Source: Symbiodinium natans
Taxonomy: Eukaryota > Sar > Dinophyceae > Suessiales > Symbiodiniaceae
Direction: 5' to 3'
Assembly: GCA_905221605.1 (NCBI GenBank)
Contig: CAJNDS010002511.1
Span: 148,501 to 208,500 of the forward strand
DNA: 60,000 nt
The notes beneath the pieces were generated by a model. The model ran no database searches and had not been told where the DNA came from. It saw only the letters and a program-made list of their open reading frames with translations. The number at the start of each line of letters is the position of its first letter. Position 1 is the first letter of the stretch. Made by a program: the position numbers and the translations under genes. Of this stretch, positions 40,797 through 52,800 are shown piece by piece.

Positions 40797-42555
40797 AAAG
40801 AGAGCTTATGACTTGCGCATCTTGGAATTCAAAATGTTTGGAGATCTGTCCAAGGCGCAGAAGCAAAGAAGTGCTCCAGAATCTGCATCTGCGCAGACCC
40901 CACGACTTTGCCCTCCTGTGCTGGCTGACTTGGTCCCCCCAGCCCTAAACTCTAGAGCGGTTCTGCTTTGCCGAGGCTTATAATGTGGCCAATGAGGGTG
41001 CCACTCGGTCATGGCCCCAGGTTCGCGCTGAGAGGGTATGGGGGGGCGCATAGGCTTATGGGGTATGGGGATACCCCAGCAACAGTCAGAATTTCAGGGC
41101 TTGGGGCTACGAATCTCTGAAGGGCTGGTGGCCTCCTGTAAGCCTGTAAGCTGTCAGGGACCTGCCTTGCAACTCGGGGAGCTCGCAACTCTCATCGCCT
41201 TGAAACAAGCACACCTTCAACCACAGCTGGGTCTTTCCCCCAGGTGTCGCATCGGCTAAACCTTTGACAGCAGCCAAGCGTCGAATTCGGCGGAGTTGTC
41301 CGCATGGCGCTTGATGGGCGGCATCAGGAGGCCAGACAGGGGATCGACGACGGACTCGCCTGGACAGACCCAGGGGACTGGGTCTTAAGGGTACCGGTTC
41401 ACGGGGTCTCGTTGCACATGGATATCAATCTCGAGACACGACCCCTTACCCGGCCTTTCTGGTGTGCGAGCACGCCATTGACGATCTCTGCGTGCTGCTG
41501 GGAGTTGCGCAGTTTGAAGAAATACCTACTTCAGGGAGAACTGCGGATGTTTGGGGACAACCTTAAAGGTCCAAGGCGCGAAAGTCCTTGATGTGGTCGG
41601 AGCTGGAGGAGCTTCCCGGGACCCCAAACTTTGAGATACTTTGAGCTCCGTGACCCCCCCCCCCCCCCCCAAGTCAACCCTCCCAACCCCAAAGCCTACG
41701 CCCTACGCCTTCCGGGCACTAAAACGTCCAAAATCCCGCACAATCCCACTTGGGTGGCCAGCCACTGTTTATTCGTGGCAGCCTTTTGACACACGATCTG
41801 GGCGTGGACCTGTGCCTCCAGTGCACTGCTACCGTGGGTCGACCCCACCGCAGCAGAACCCCCACCCTCTCCATAGCAAAAGCCCTCCGTCCAGAAAACG
41901 TCCTGAAACAGCAGCGATTTGACTTCGTGCAGAGGTCTTCTGCCCCGCCACGTTTGTGAACTCAGACTCAGAGCATCAGCTGCGCATGGCACAGCTCAGA
42001 AGCAAATGGCTCTCGCAACCCCTACGGCCCCTAAAGCCCCTGAGCCCAACCCCTAAACTTCTGCAGCTTCGGGGCAGCACAACGCACCCCAAGAGGCCGG
42101 CCACGCCGGGAACGACGCTGTAGGACACACGGATCACCTGAGAATCGGGGATCAGGGTTTTGGGTTGGAGGTTTTTGGAGTGGTTCAAGGCTTGGGGCTT
42201 GGGGCCTTTTCTTGAGAACCTTTCTTAGCCAAGGAAGCGCATTTTCAGAGAAATATCTACCAAGGAGGGAAGCCTGCAGGGTTGCAGGTCCCTAGAAATG
42301 TCGACGCGGAGGGTTGATGATGTTGCGGGCCTTCAGGCGCCTCAGCTCTACAGTTTACCTCACTTGTTCGGACAGGGTGAAGAGTAAAGAGGGCCAAGTT
42401 GATGTGGATCCGCGCATGATCGTGAGAACTGTCATCGCTTTTGGCCCCGGTGCCGTGAATGGGGTTGGGTGTTCTAGAAGAGGATACCTCCTGCATGTCC
42501 AGCATCTAGAAGTCTCATAGCTTGAAACGACAAAAGCTTCCGTTAGAGGCGGCGG

Positions 42556-42967
42556 CGTGAAGTCGCCTGCAACGTATACCGGCTCAATTTGGTTGACAAA
42601 TTCTTCAAGATGGTCCCAAAAAAAGTTGGGTCCCAAACAAGTTGTCTGGCAGAGTCGAAGTCGAGGCCTGAGTGGGGTGCATATGCTCCTAGCCAGCGTA
42701 CTTGACCATGCTTCTGCTTGAAGGCAAGACGAGAAAGCCATCTGCTCCTGACAGGGACTACCCCAAGGATGATGGCTACTACCCCCATCATGTTTCTTCG
42801 TTGTGTTGAACAAGGTGACTAGATGCTGCTCAATGTATTGAAAGTAGTACGCTGTGGACCTGATGTCAGTTAGGAACTTGATCTGAATATTGTGCTCCTT
42901 CATGATAACTATCAAGCGCTTTTAGCTTACGTGTGTCGTACATTCTGAGCACCGACCGTAAGTTTAC
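42556..42967 (-). pseudogene. Decayed LINE (non-LTR retrotransposon) endonuclease relic
   Basis: The minus strand encodes pieces of an apurinic-type endonuclease/exonuclease/phosphatase domain in the correct order but in changing frames. They are LTVGAQNVRHT (start of the domain), RKLKAL, IMKEHNIQIKFLTDIRS, VVAIILGVVPVR, GAYAPHSGLDF, WDHLEEFVNQIEPV and VYVAGDFT. These correspond to the GTxNVR, catalytic-acid LT(E)xR, YAPxSG and GDFN motifs. In this copy the acid is D and GDFN has become GDFT. At least three frameshifts are needed, and a stop follows NVRHT in its own frame. No reverse transcriptase motif is seen downstream (41.0-42.3 kb, minus). Such endonucleases nick target DNA for retrotransposition; this copy cannot be functional. 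Confidence 0.75.
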
Positions 42968-45900
42968 CGTTGTAAGCTGGGGCGGTGTTATCCGGCATTG
43001 CTTCCTTGATCCCCTCCTTTTTCCTTTTGAGACTTCTTGGGTGTGGAGTAACGCGTGTACCTTGCAATCTCCAACTCCCATTCTTGCACCAGCTCTGCTG
43101 GCCTGTTTCGTTTGCTTAATGGCAAAAGCCTAGATGTGGTCTGAGGAAAAGGCGGGAGAGGAGGATGAGCATACTGTGGGCGTCATGAAAGAAACCAACA
43201 AATCTGAATCATATCTGTGATGCAGCAAGTTTGAGTGAGCTGCCTGCCGTTTGGCATTCGCTTTCCGCTGTGTCCGCCCGACTAACTGACAAGATACCAG
43301 CCCCCCCTCCCCCCCCATCCTTCCAGGATCTTGCCTTTCAAGAAGGGCTCCGTATTCTGAAATGCGCCTTTAAGTTCCACAAGTGGCACCTTCGTGCATG
43401 GCTCGGTGGCCTTTGTTGTGGAGTCCTCTTCGTTCCTCTCGACATCTGGGCACTGCTTTTTTCACCTGGTAGACCTTTCTTTCCAGCGACTTGTGCAGAT
43501 CCACAGCTGCCCGGGCGGCTTCACAACCCAGCATATGAGCGAAGCATCGGAAAAGGCAGAGCACCCTGCCAGCCATTTCCAGGTAGACAGGGCAGACAAC
43601 TCGCATCTAAGGACACGATTTGAGCCAAATACGCCTCAAGCTTAGGGTGGCAGTGAATCGCGCAAGGTCAACCTTGGCAGCCACACTTCTTCTTCAAGGA
43701 ACAGGTTCAGCCGAGATCGGATCTCCACAACTCTCCAAGAATTTGTTTTGGGGGTACTGGAGTCTTGTGGACCAAGGCGCCCATTGCACAGACTCCGGCT
43801 GACTGGGCAGGTCGGGGTTGTAGCCTTGGTGGGGGGGCCCTGCCAACGAAAGCACTCCGTGACCGAAGGGTTTTGGTCAGGGTTTCTGGGCTGGCCGGTT
43901 CAATTCACTGACGGCATCTTTGAAGTACATTTGGACTGGGCATCACAGACAGACTCCGAGGAACTTGATGACCAGCTAACGGTTTAACGGCTTGACCCAT
44001 GACCACAAATACGAACGGTTGCCGATCGATTTCCACGTGCAGAGGCTTTGGGCCTGAAATCTCTAATTTTCATGCAGGGGACCGGAACTACGAATGTGAT
44101 GCACGAAACTTTCGTGCGTTTGCTGTTGGCAGTTGGCTTGCAGAACCCTTCCTAGAGAAGCCCCTCTGAAGCAATTTCGGAAGCTCGAGACCGCAGCGCC
44201 TCACTCGGAACCATTACCCCCCCATTCCCCCCCCCCCTTCCCCCAGAAGTCACCTGCAAGCGGCCGAAGCTAAACCCTAAACCCCAAACCTTTTTCCGAG
44301 AGACTTCGCCCACCCTAAACCCCGAAGTCGCTTTAAAATCCTGGGTAGGGGCCATAATAGCTCATCAGCAGGAAGGGCAGCGCGTCCGCAGGCACCTGCT
44401 GCTCAGCGAACACACAGGAGTGAAATCAATCCACAGATCGCCGAACACGTATGGACCGGGAACTAAGCTAAGTAACACCCCCGCACCAAGTCGCAGCTAC
44501 CGGACCGTAAGCCCTGGACTAAGCACCTTTGGATACCTTTGGACTAGAACAACCGGCTTCCGCGGGCCTCGCAGATCCTGGGGACCAAGTCGAGGGCCAT
44601 GAGGAACTGCGCCTAGCACAGGACTGAGGGAAGTTTAAAGCCCTGGGCAGCTCGGAGCACTGGCACAAGCATGTCGGTACGCATGGGTTGGGAGTGCACG
44701 TCGATCCTTAGAACTTGACCGGTAGCCTCGTGCCGATGACCCGTCAACAGCTCGTCGTAGTCCAGCACCTAGAACATGGACCCTTCTTTTGGTCTTGGAG
44801 TCTTTCGAACTCTGCTTGGACTAAACTTACTTGAAAGAGGATTCCTCAAATCGTCTCTAATGCCTCATACTTCACACATCACAGTGATGCCATGTGCGAC
44901 CAACTCCGACAAGTTGGGGTTACAGAACTCTTCAATCAGATTAAATAACCCTAAAACCTCAAGGCCTCCCTGAAGGCTGATTTGGACTTGAGGTCGGATG
45001 GGATTTGTGGATGATGGTATCAATGTGGGTGGATGGCGCCCTTCGCGGCGAAGTTGGTCGTGCTTTCTCACGCCGCCGCCCAAAGGCCCGAGATCTAAAC
45101 CAGGCCGAAAACCCACTTAACATGGAACCTTGAAGGCCTGAGCTCTAGCTTCTAGGGCTTCGCCCGAAGCCGAAGTTCCAGCGAGGAGGCACCACAGTGC
45201 GTCCGGGGCACATCCGATGTGATGTCTCGCAGGAGCCTGAGTTCAAGTGCTCAACTGACAAGGCGTCGCCACAAAAAGGTCCCAACCGAACCCTCTAGCA
45301 TCAGTCGCCAGGCGGCCAGTGGCCAGCATATGCAAGTCCCCAGGTGGCCGACAGGATGATGGCCAGGAGGGCCTTGGAGTGTGGGCACTGGGGCACATGA
45401 GGGCCCTGGCATTCCCCTGCCTACGCTGCCTACCCTGCCTGTGGCTGTGGGCATAATGAGGGGCCCTAGGGTCTGCGATGAGAAGGCTTCATGGGTTCGT
45501 CGCGGAACGATTTAACGGAAACGGGCATGCAAACAGCCATATAAGCAACATTTTTATTGTTAGCAATATTGCTCCCCTGTTTTTAGACTCCTGAGTTAGG
45601 CTTGGCCTGCATTTAGGCTTTCAGTACTTGAAAGCCTTTGGAGGTCGTAAGTTGATGCCCCTTCTTTGCACCGGTTGAATGATACCCCCAAACATCGAAA
45701 ACTTTACTTGCCAGGTTGAAGGTGGATGCTCTGGCGCCGAGTAGGGGCCCAGCGCAGCAACACGGGCGTGGGCGGGGGGGGTACCATAAACCCTAAATCA
45801 TCCCAAATCCGAAGCCTAACCCCACCATGCAGCACAGGGTCACACTGCGTGAAAACCCAAAAACTTAAAGCTGCAACAGGCTTGCCACTTTGTGCGGAGT

Positions 45901-46500
45901 TGCCTAACCCTAAACCTTAAACCCTGAACCCACCACCATGAAGCACGGGGAGGGGGGTGGGGGGAAAGGGCCCGGGGGGGGGGGGGGGGTAGTGCGTGAA
46001 CGCAGGAGAATAGGGAGGCCATCCTCTGACAAAACTCCAGATCCCGACGAGGCGCACTTCCTTGGCCCACCATGAGGAAAAGAAACCTGGTGCGGCTGCT
46101 GAGGCTTGAGCTTTCGTGATCGGTGCCGCTGAGGTTGGGCAAACGCAGTAGAGAAATTCAGTAGAAGCGGGAACGCACCATCTTCAGAGACTGAGCTGCG
46201 TGAGCGAGCAGGTCGCGAGGGCGAGTTCAGTAGAAACAAAAGAGTTAGGTAATGCAAAGTCTTGACATGCGTGGCCACGGACGAAGGCTAATGGGCTCAT
46301 CCTTGTTGCACATTCCCAAGCTAATCAGATCGGCTTGGGAGTGAAGGCTTAGGGGCCGCTGCATCTGCTGGAGACACTGCGGTTCCTCGTCAGCCTCGTC
46401 AGCTGGGTACGTGGTGCTGGCGCGCGCTGAGCAACACAAAAGGGTCAATACCAGGTGCAATCAGGAAGCATGTGGACGCCGTAGAAGATGTTGAACGCGA
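42968..46500. other. Non-coding region, no gene recognised
   Basis: The minus strand between 43370 and 43606 has a helix-rich frame (DLHKSLERKVYQVKKAV) that might be upstream LINE sequence, but I cannot support it. Poly-G at 45974-45989; telomere-like words at about 44273-44288 and 45905-45932. Confidence 0.45.
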
Positions 46501-46527
46501 CGAAGAGCGTGAACTTACCATATCCTG

Positions 46528-46588
46528 ACGGAACCCCTGACTTGTAAAACATCGAGACGGAACCCCTGACTTGTAAAAACATCGAGCC
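46528..46588 (+). repeat. Short tandem duplication, about 29 bp
   Basis: GACGGAACCCCTGACTTGTAAAACATCGAG-like unit present twice; the second copy has one extra A. Related to CCCCTGATTTGCAAACATCA in the cluster at 46980-47692. Confidence 0.85.
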
Positions 46589-46916
46589 TAGTTTTTTCCT
46601 AAACCATACAAACTCAAAGCTCCTCTCTGCGCGGGTGTTTAGACTTGATTGGGGTGTCCAGGGCTGGGTTCCGGGCTGGGCCTACAAGTTGAACCCATGG
46701 CATGAATTCTGCTCGAGGCTCTGTCTGCTAGACACTTCCATATGGGCGTCGCGATCATGCGGACGATCATGTGGCTGACGATGCATGCCGCGAACAGCAT
46801 GCCTGCGCCGATGCTTTCTGGAAGGCTGAGCTTTCTAGGCCGTTGAAGGATGGAGATTTGTCAGCCCTGTGTTTGTTGCCGGTTTTTTAAAAACATGAGG
46901 AAAGGAGGTGGAGGTG

Positions 46917-47712
46917 GGGGGGGGGGGGGGGCGGGTGCGCGGGAGTATGACAAGTTTGGAAAAGATGCATATGAGCGCAGAGCCCCTGATTTGCAAACAT
47001 CATGCTCCTCGTGTGACGGATTCGGAAAGGATGCATGGGTTGTGAAACGACTCCTTTTTCACGGGAGAAGGTCCTTCATAGCAAGCTTTGCAACCTGAAG
47101 ACTCTCATTCTCCAGCGGTGCAGCAGTCACACACACTTTCTTCCATCGATGGCAAAAGGAATCTCGGGTAGCCAAGGGGACCTGAACTGAATGGATGGAA
47201 TGCTATGAAAAGGTGCCTACCAAACATCTGAGCACATCCACTATCATTTGCATTGTGGCCATCCAGCAAAATCTGATATTGTACTTGCCGATGTCCTTCA
47301 CCAGGCTTACCCCCTCCCCCCCCGACCCCCCGTTTGTAAACACACTGCTCATAAAACGGGATTGACAAAGGGGGCAAATGGGTTTTGAAGCAACTCCTTT
47401 TGATGGAAGCAGGTCCTTCACAGCAAGCCTTGCAAGGTTTGGAAGCAGGGGGTTCGGGCGCAGCCCTCCTCCAGAAAAACACAGTAGCACGCACGTGGGT
47501 TTTGACGCAACTCCTTTTGCTGGGCCCTCCCCCCATTTCGAGCTTGCAAAGCTTGTGATGAAGGACTTCCGGGGTGCGCAGTCCCGCCAATTTGCAAACA
47601 CAATGCTTGTATGACGGGTTCAGAAAGCATATGCTTTTTGACGCTACTCCTTTTGATAGCTGGTGGTCTTTTGTAGCAAATTCGGTGGGGTTGGGGCGGG
47701 GGGGGGGGGTTG
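46917..47712 (+). repeat. Cluster of diverged repeats of about 110 bp with G/C runs
   Basis: Three long copies (46981-47098, 47328-47440, 47583-47692) and a partial one (47492-47560) share an order of landmarks: TTTGCAAACA, a CATC/CACA-TGCT word, TGACGG/ACGGG-TT, GGGTTTTGA-GCAACTCCTTTT, GGTCCTTCA and AGCAAGC-TTGCAA. Each is preceded or followed by a long G or C run (46917-46931, 47314-47330, 47529-47537, 47698-47710). The ORFs reading through the minus strand (47105-47806) show the repeat as KGVASK/KRSCVK/KRSCFK, but there is no other protein signal. Confidence 0.8.
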
Positions 47713-48632
47713 GGGCATGTGCACCACGCCCTGAACCAAAAACACTTGGAATCTTGCGGCAACCATGGATCAAGAAACCTGCTGAGCCCAAGGGTCTGTG
47801 AGCCATCTGATGTCAAGCTTTGATAACTTTGGGGGGCTCGGCGTTTGAACGTGGATGTGACGATGTGTTTGCCCACATCACTTCAAGAACAAACTCTCGA
47901 GAGAGAGGGTTGCTTGCCGGTCTGCGTGAGGGTTTCGGCTCAGGGCAGGGCATTTTGGACTTCTGGTTCCAGTGAATCTACTGCGCAGGTTGGGCCTCAA
48001 CGTGCTACAGGTGTCTTGCTAATGACGAAGGGCCTCGCGAACCGATGAGGTCTTCTGCTGCTTGCCTCCCGACCACCCAGTCCTGAGCTTGCGTAGGTCA
48101 CGGCGGGGCCGACTTGCCTACCCGGACGTCGGGTCAGGGTTGCAGGGATTTTTGCCACCCGCCAAGCAGAGCAGCCACACTGCAGGGTTTAGGGTTTAGG
48201 TTTGGGGTTCAACCCTAATGAGGCCCTAAGCTCTTGGAGTTTGTCTCGCAGGGTTCCGGGTTTTCGGAAACGGAATCCCAACGGCTGCATCCTCAGAGGA
48301 GTACTGCGCAACAACCGCTTCGTAGCTGATTCCACCAGTGGGTAGCGGAGTCACTAGTGGACTAGCGGGTAGGGGGTGTGGGGATACTCTCATACGTAGA
48401 CCCACCACCACAGGAGAATGAAAGCTCCGACCCTCAAACAGCAATGTCCCATTCACCTGTAGACACAAAACTCGCCCTATATGTTTGCACTGCGAACTGG
48501 GTGTTCTAAGGCTCTACGGGCTTCGAGTTTAGGACTTGGGTGGCTTTCAGCTAGGAGCTTAGGATTTCGAGTGTGGGGGGTTTGCGGTCCGTTCAGCAAC
48601 CAGAACCCTCCGGCCTAGCACCTGCGGCAACG

Positions 48633-48668
48633 CCCCAAAACCCCAAAACCCCAAAACCCCAAAACCCC
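48633..48668. repeat. (CCCCAAAA)n short array
   Basis: Four and a half CCCCAAAA units. Further CCCCAAAACCC words follow at about 48740. Confidence 0.93.
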
Positions 48669-49698
48669 TTTTGCATCCCGGCCTGTTCTATAGCTTGTTT
48701 CGAACACTGCCGCGCAAATATCCACACAACAAAACCCATAAAACCCCAAAACCCTTAACCCCTAAACCCGTAGACCCCCTAAGAACCAAGCCAGGGCTCC
48801 AGGACGTAGGGGAGCACCACCATGGGGAGGTTCGCCCCAAAGCCCTCCACCACATCGGAGAAGACGAGGATGGAATACCTGGGTTTTGGCCAGCTGCCTA
48901 GCCTTGCACCACACTGCAGGAATTCGGGCCTAGGGACTGCGGGAAAGTTTGAGGCGCCGCACCTGCTCCCCTTTCAAGAAACAACCTCATGAAATCCCTA
49001 ATATTCGAAAAACCGCACACCCTAAATTTGCCCTAAATTCTGAAACCCTGAACCGGGCCGAGGCGCGGGTAGTTCTTAAAGCAGGACACGATGGACGCGA
49101 CCAGGCCGCATGGCTCCTGAAGAGCTGACATGTGGGTTCATGGGCTGCGGGGCTTGGGAAGCTTGGGGCTTCTCCGGGCTCTGAGGTTTCCGAAGGCTGA
49201 GAAATTCGGGTAGAGCGGTCAGTTCGGGCTCGAAGGCTCAGGGTTGTATTGGAGGTGCAGGTCGTTTTCCAAAGTGCGCAGCGCAGAGCTCCTTCTCCAA
49301 AGTGCTGACGGCACGCTCCTGCTTGGGACTTGTCAGACTTCGGCAGTTCCCCAACATAGCACCAAGGCAGCAAAACTGCTCTTTCCCCACACACCTGCGA
49401 GCGAAGCTTAGAAGAGAAGAATGCCTGACTTCCCCAGCGTGCATTCGCACTCGGCCTCGTAACAGGAACAGCGGTTTTGGGCATGCCTGGTTGAACACGC
49501 GAACCCAAGGAAGGGCTGCCAAAACGGAACAGCAGAATCCAACCAGCTTCCGCACAACTCCAAGCCCGAGGTCCTAAACGGAAAGTCTGAACTCCCCAAC
49601 TGGATTCAACAAAACCCAGAAATCTCAGCTGCAAGAACACCTCCAAGCCACCAAACTCCTGAACGCATCCACGTTCCCCTCCACCCAATCGGACGCAT

Positions 49699-49811
49699 GC
49701 ACACAGAAACACAGAAACACAGAAACACAGAAACACAGAAACACAGAAACACAGAAACACAGAAACACAGAAACACAGAAACACAGAAACACAGAAGAGA
49801 GAGAGAGAGAG
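49699..49811. repeat. (ACACAGAA)n minisatellite with a GA tail
   Basis: Twelve near-perfect 8-bp ACACAGAA units followed by AGAGAG to about 49811. The CFCVSVFL peptides from the minus strand are artefacts. Confidence 0.96.
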
Positions 49812-52800
49812 GGAGGATGTGAAGGTGCTGGTTTTCAACGCTTACGGCGTGCTCAACGTTTGAGGCTTGTGCCTTGTGGGTGAGGACTTGGAATATGAAT
49901 TTTCGTGGCATGCTGCTCTGTAAATGCCTAGGGTTGGTTTCTGTTGTAGTTCTTGCCCGAATTAACCGCGCAAGTTCGGCTGCGGCTTTCCCACAATGAC
50001 TTGCAGCTATGCCGGAGCATGAGAGAGAGCCAGCTGATGCAGGAGTCGGGGGCTTAGTGTCAGAGCCCAGGCCTGCCTTCACGAGGAAGCACTTGAGAAG
50101 AGTGGACCTAAGTCCAAACCCTGGTGCCTACATCCAACAACCGTGAAGTGGGACAGAGCAAAAACCAAACACAAAACTACCAATGCTAGGTGTCTCGGCC
50201 ATGTTTTTCAAAATTGGGCTCTTTCAAAAAGCCTCCTTACGAGCCAGCCGAAATCGCCCAGTAAGACCAAGGGCGCACAGAATAGGACGCCGAGTAGAAT
50301 GGCGAACTGCAGGTAAAAGTAACCTGAGCTCCAACATTTGGGGAGCTGCCCGCTTATTGCACGATGTTGCAACCCTGTGACGCCACTGGCAACCAGAGCA
50401 GGCAATTGGGAAGTTACAGGTCGAGCATCCGGAAAGCATTACATCTCCGAGCCGCTGGGCTGCACCTTCTACCTACAGCTCAGTGGTGGTTCGCCCTTAA
50501 AACGAAGGAGTCACGTTCCTGGAAGGAAGAGCCCAGAGTGGCTCTACCCTGAGTGGTGGCGGCAAGTGGCAGCCCGTGTCCGGGGATGAGGCGCACTCCG
50601 TCTCCCCGAGGATGGGAGTCACCTCAAGCCGGGCTGCGTGCATATTGGGACCACCCGGAGTCCCCAGAACAACAGCTTAAATGCCACAACAAAGGGTAGA
50701 TCTACCATCGTTCCCCTTCCCCCCTAGATTTCAAGGCAACAGCTCCGAAGGCCCCCCCCTTCCCCAAACCCTTACCTGAAAAATCGAAGGTGCCTCTGAA
50801 ATGCACATGAACTAAAGGCACCGCACCCAGAAGCGCTGAACCTACTAAGCTTGAAGCAGAAGGCTTAGCTCCACAAAGCTGCAGGTGATTAGAACTGCAG
50901 AGGAACTCCGCGCCGCAGGTTTCTAGGCTCTGTAGGTCCACGCCGACTGGCTTCGGCCTGAAACCCGAAACCTCCAAAAAACAAGGAGACAACGAAAGAA
51001 AACGCAACCTAAGCACCCCGAACAACCCAATCTCAATCTCAATCTCAACAATGGAGACCCTCAACGCTGGTCAAGGCCCTACCCCAGAACGTTGAAGAAA
51101 CGTACCTAGAGCCGCAACCCGAAACCCCTGAACACCCAGAGGCTTGTAAGGGCATTCGGGCTATCCTGGAGAATGGACACGAGGTCAGAACGAACGTAGG
51201 GCCTGTGGGGTTTTAGTTAGGATGTTGTAGAGCTGTTGTGTTTTGTGCTCTTGTCTAGCCTCAGACGAAAGCACTTTGGGGCTAGTTCAAGGTTTAGGTT
51301 TGGGCTTCAAGAGAGCAAGCGTACCCTTTTTCAACCGAGGCCCCGACCATACCAAAGAGCATGCCAAAGACGGCCCAAAGCTCAAAGAATGACCAGACGG
51401 ACGTCTTCTCCTGGCAAAGAGCTTCCGTTAAGGGTCTTCGAGGGGCGTGAAGGTGCTTTTTGCTTCAGGGTTTAGGGATTGGTATAGGTTGCATGGCGCA
51501 GGTTGCCACCTGCCTGGGGAGGCACAGTTCTGCAAACATGCGCGTCAGACCCTGCAGACCAAGGTGTGTCAGGAAGTTGGATGTCTGAGCGCCTGCCATA
51601 GTTGTACCGAAGCCTCCGGATGCTCCCCTCCTGACTAAACCCAAACCCATGAAAGGACCGGCCTGGTAGTCTGGCGACAGTTCCTGGGAGCTCTTGCGTG
51701 GCACTATAAGGTCTAGGGTTCCTCTTAATTTTGTCACACGGTGTAGGGTTCTAGAACATCAAAGCCAGCTCACCTTTGGAAGCAGTTCCCCACGCCCAAC
51801 AGGCCGCAAAGAACACAAACCAAGAACATAAGCGGAAAACTGTTGACTTGCTGCATCCGATCGCACTCCACATCTTTGCGACCCTCGATGTTGACAATGT
51901 TGTCAGTCGTATTACTGACTCTCTTGGGGTCGGGTTTAGGGTTTATGGTTTTCGGGCTCAAGGTTGCGTTGGGACAGCTATTCAGCTATTTTTGGTAAGG
52001 CCTACACGGCACTCTGCTTCAAGGCAGCAGGGTCAGGGGCGCTGCTCACACATCCTGCAAAGACGTGTGAGCAGCAGCTTGCAGGGAACAGCCCTCGGAA
52101 GAGCTCTCAGTATCGACCCAGGCTCGGCCACCAGGGCGTTGTTGGCTACATCGTGGAGCGGATCGCCCAGGACTCGTACCAAGATGTGGAAAACCTCGGG
52201 GCGCTCTCTGTGCCCAGCTTTGGGCGTATGGATTTGAGTCATTTCAGTATTTCAGTGTTAAGGCTGAGAAGGAGGGTGCCTGAGTATTTTGCATCAGGGT
52301 GTCCGAGCCATTCAGAAAAGCCGAGGCGCAGAGACTTCCTCTGGAGATGCTTTCGAAAGATGGAACAAGGACCTCTTGGTCCATCGCTCCACATGGCAAC
52401 AACGGCAGATCCCCTGCCCTCATCTCCGCACACTCGTCTCCGCACAAGGAAGCTCCAGGGCGCAGAGTGATCCAGCCGATTCCCGGAACCCTTTTTGCTG
52501 CAGGCGCCCTTCAACTCCCAGCAACCCTGAATCATACTCTCTAAGTACTTCCACAGCCGAGTGGCCCCGTACCAAACGGCCGCCCTGAAGGAGCTGAAAG
52601 ATGGCGGCACAAGGTTCCTTGGAGTTGCGAGCGCAGAGCAGGAGTCCAGGGGCATTCTAGGGTTTGGGGGCGCTTCTGAGGGCGGTCTGGGGGCTGGAGT
52701 CCGGGGGTGTTGGGCTTGAACTCGGATCGTGGACGCGCGATTGAACCCGTGGTCTCTGCAAGCGTTGGCCTGCCTGCCACCTCAACTCCCGATCTCCAGC

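Noticed and set aside
43370-43606. Possible LINE ORF1 coiled coil on the minus strand
   Set aside because: One heptad-like stretch only, with no other ORF1 feature; frames on the other strand are equally open.
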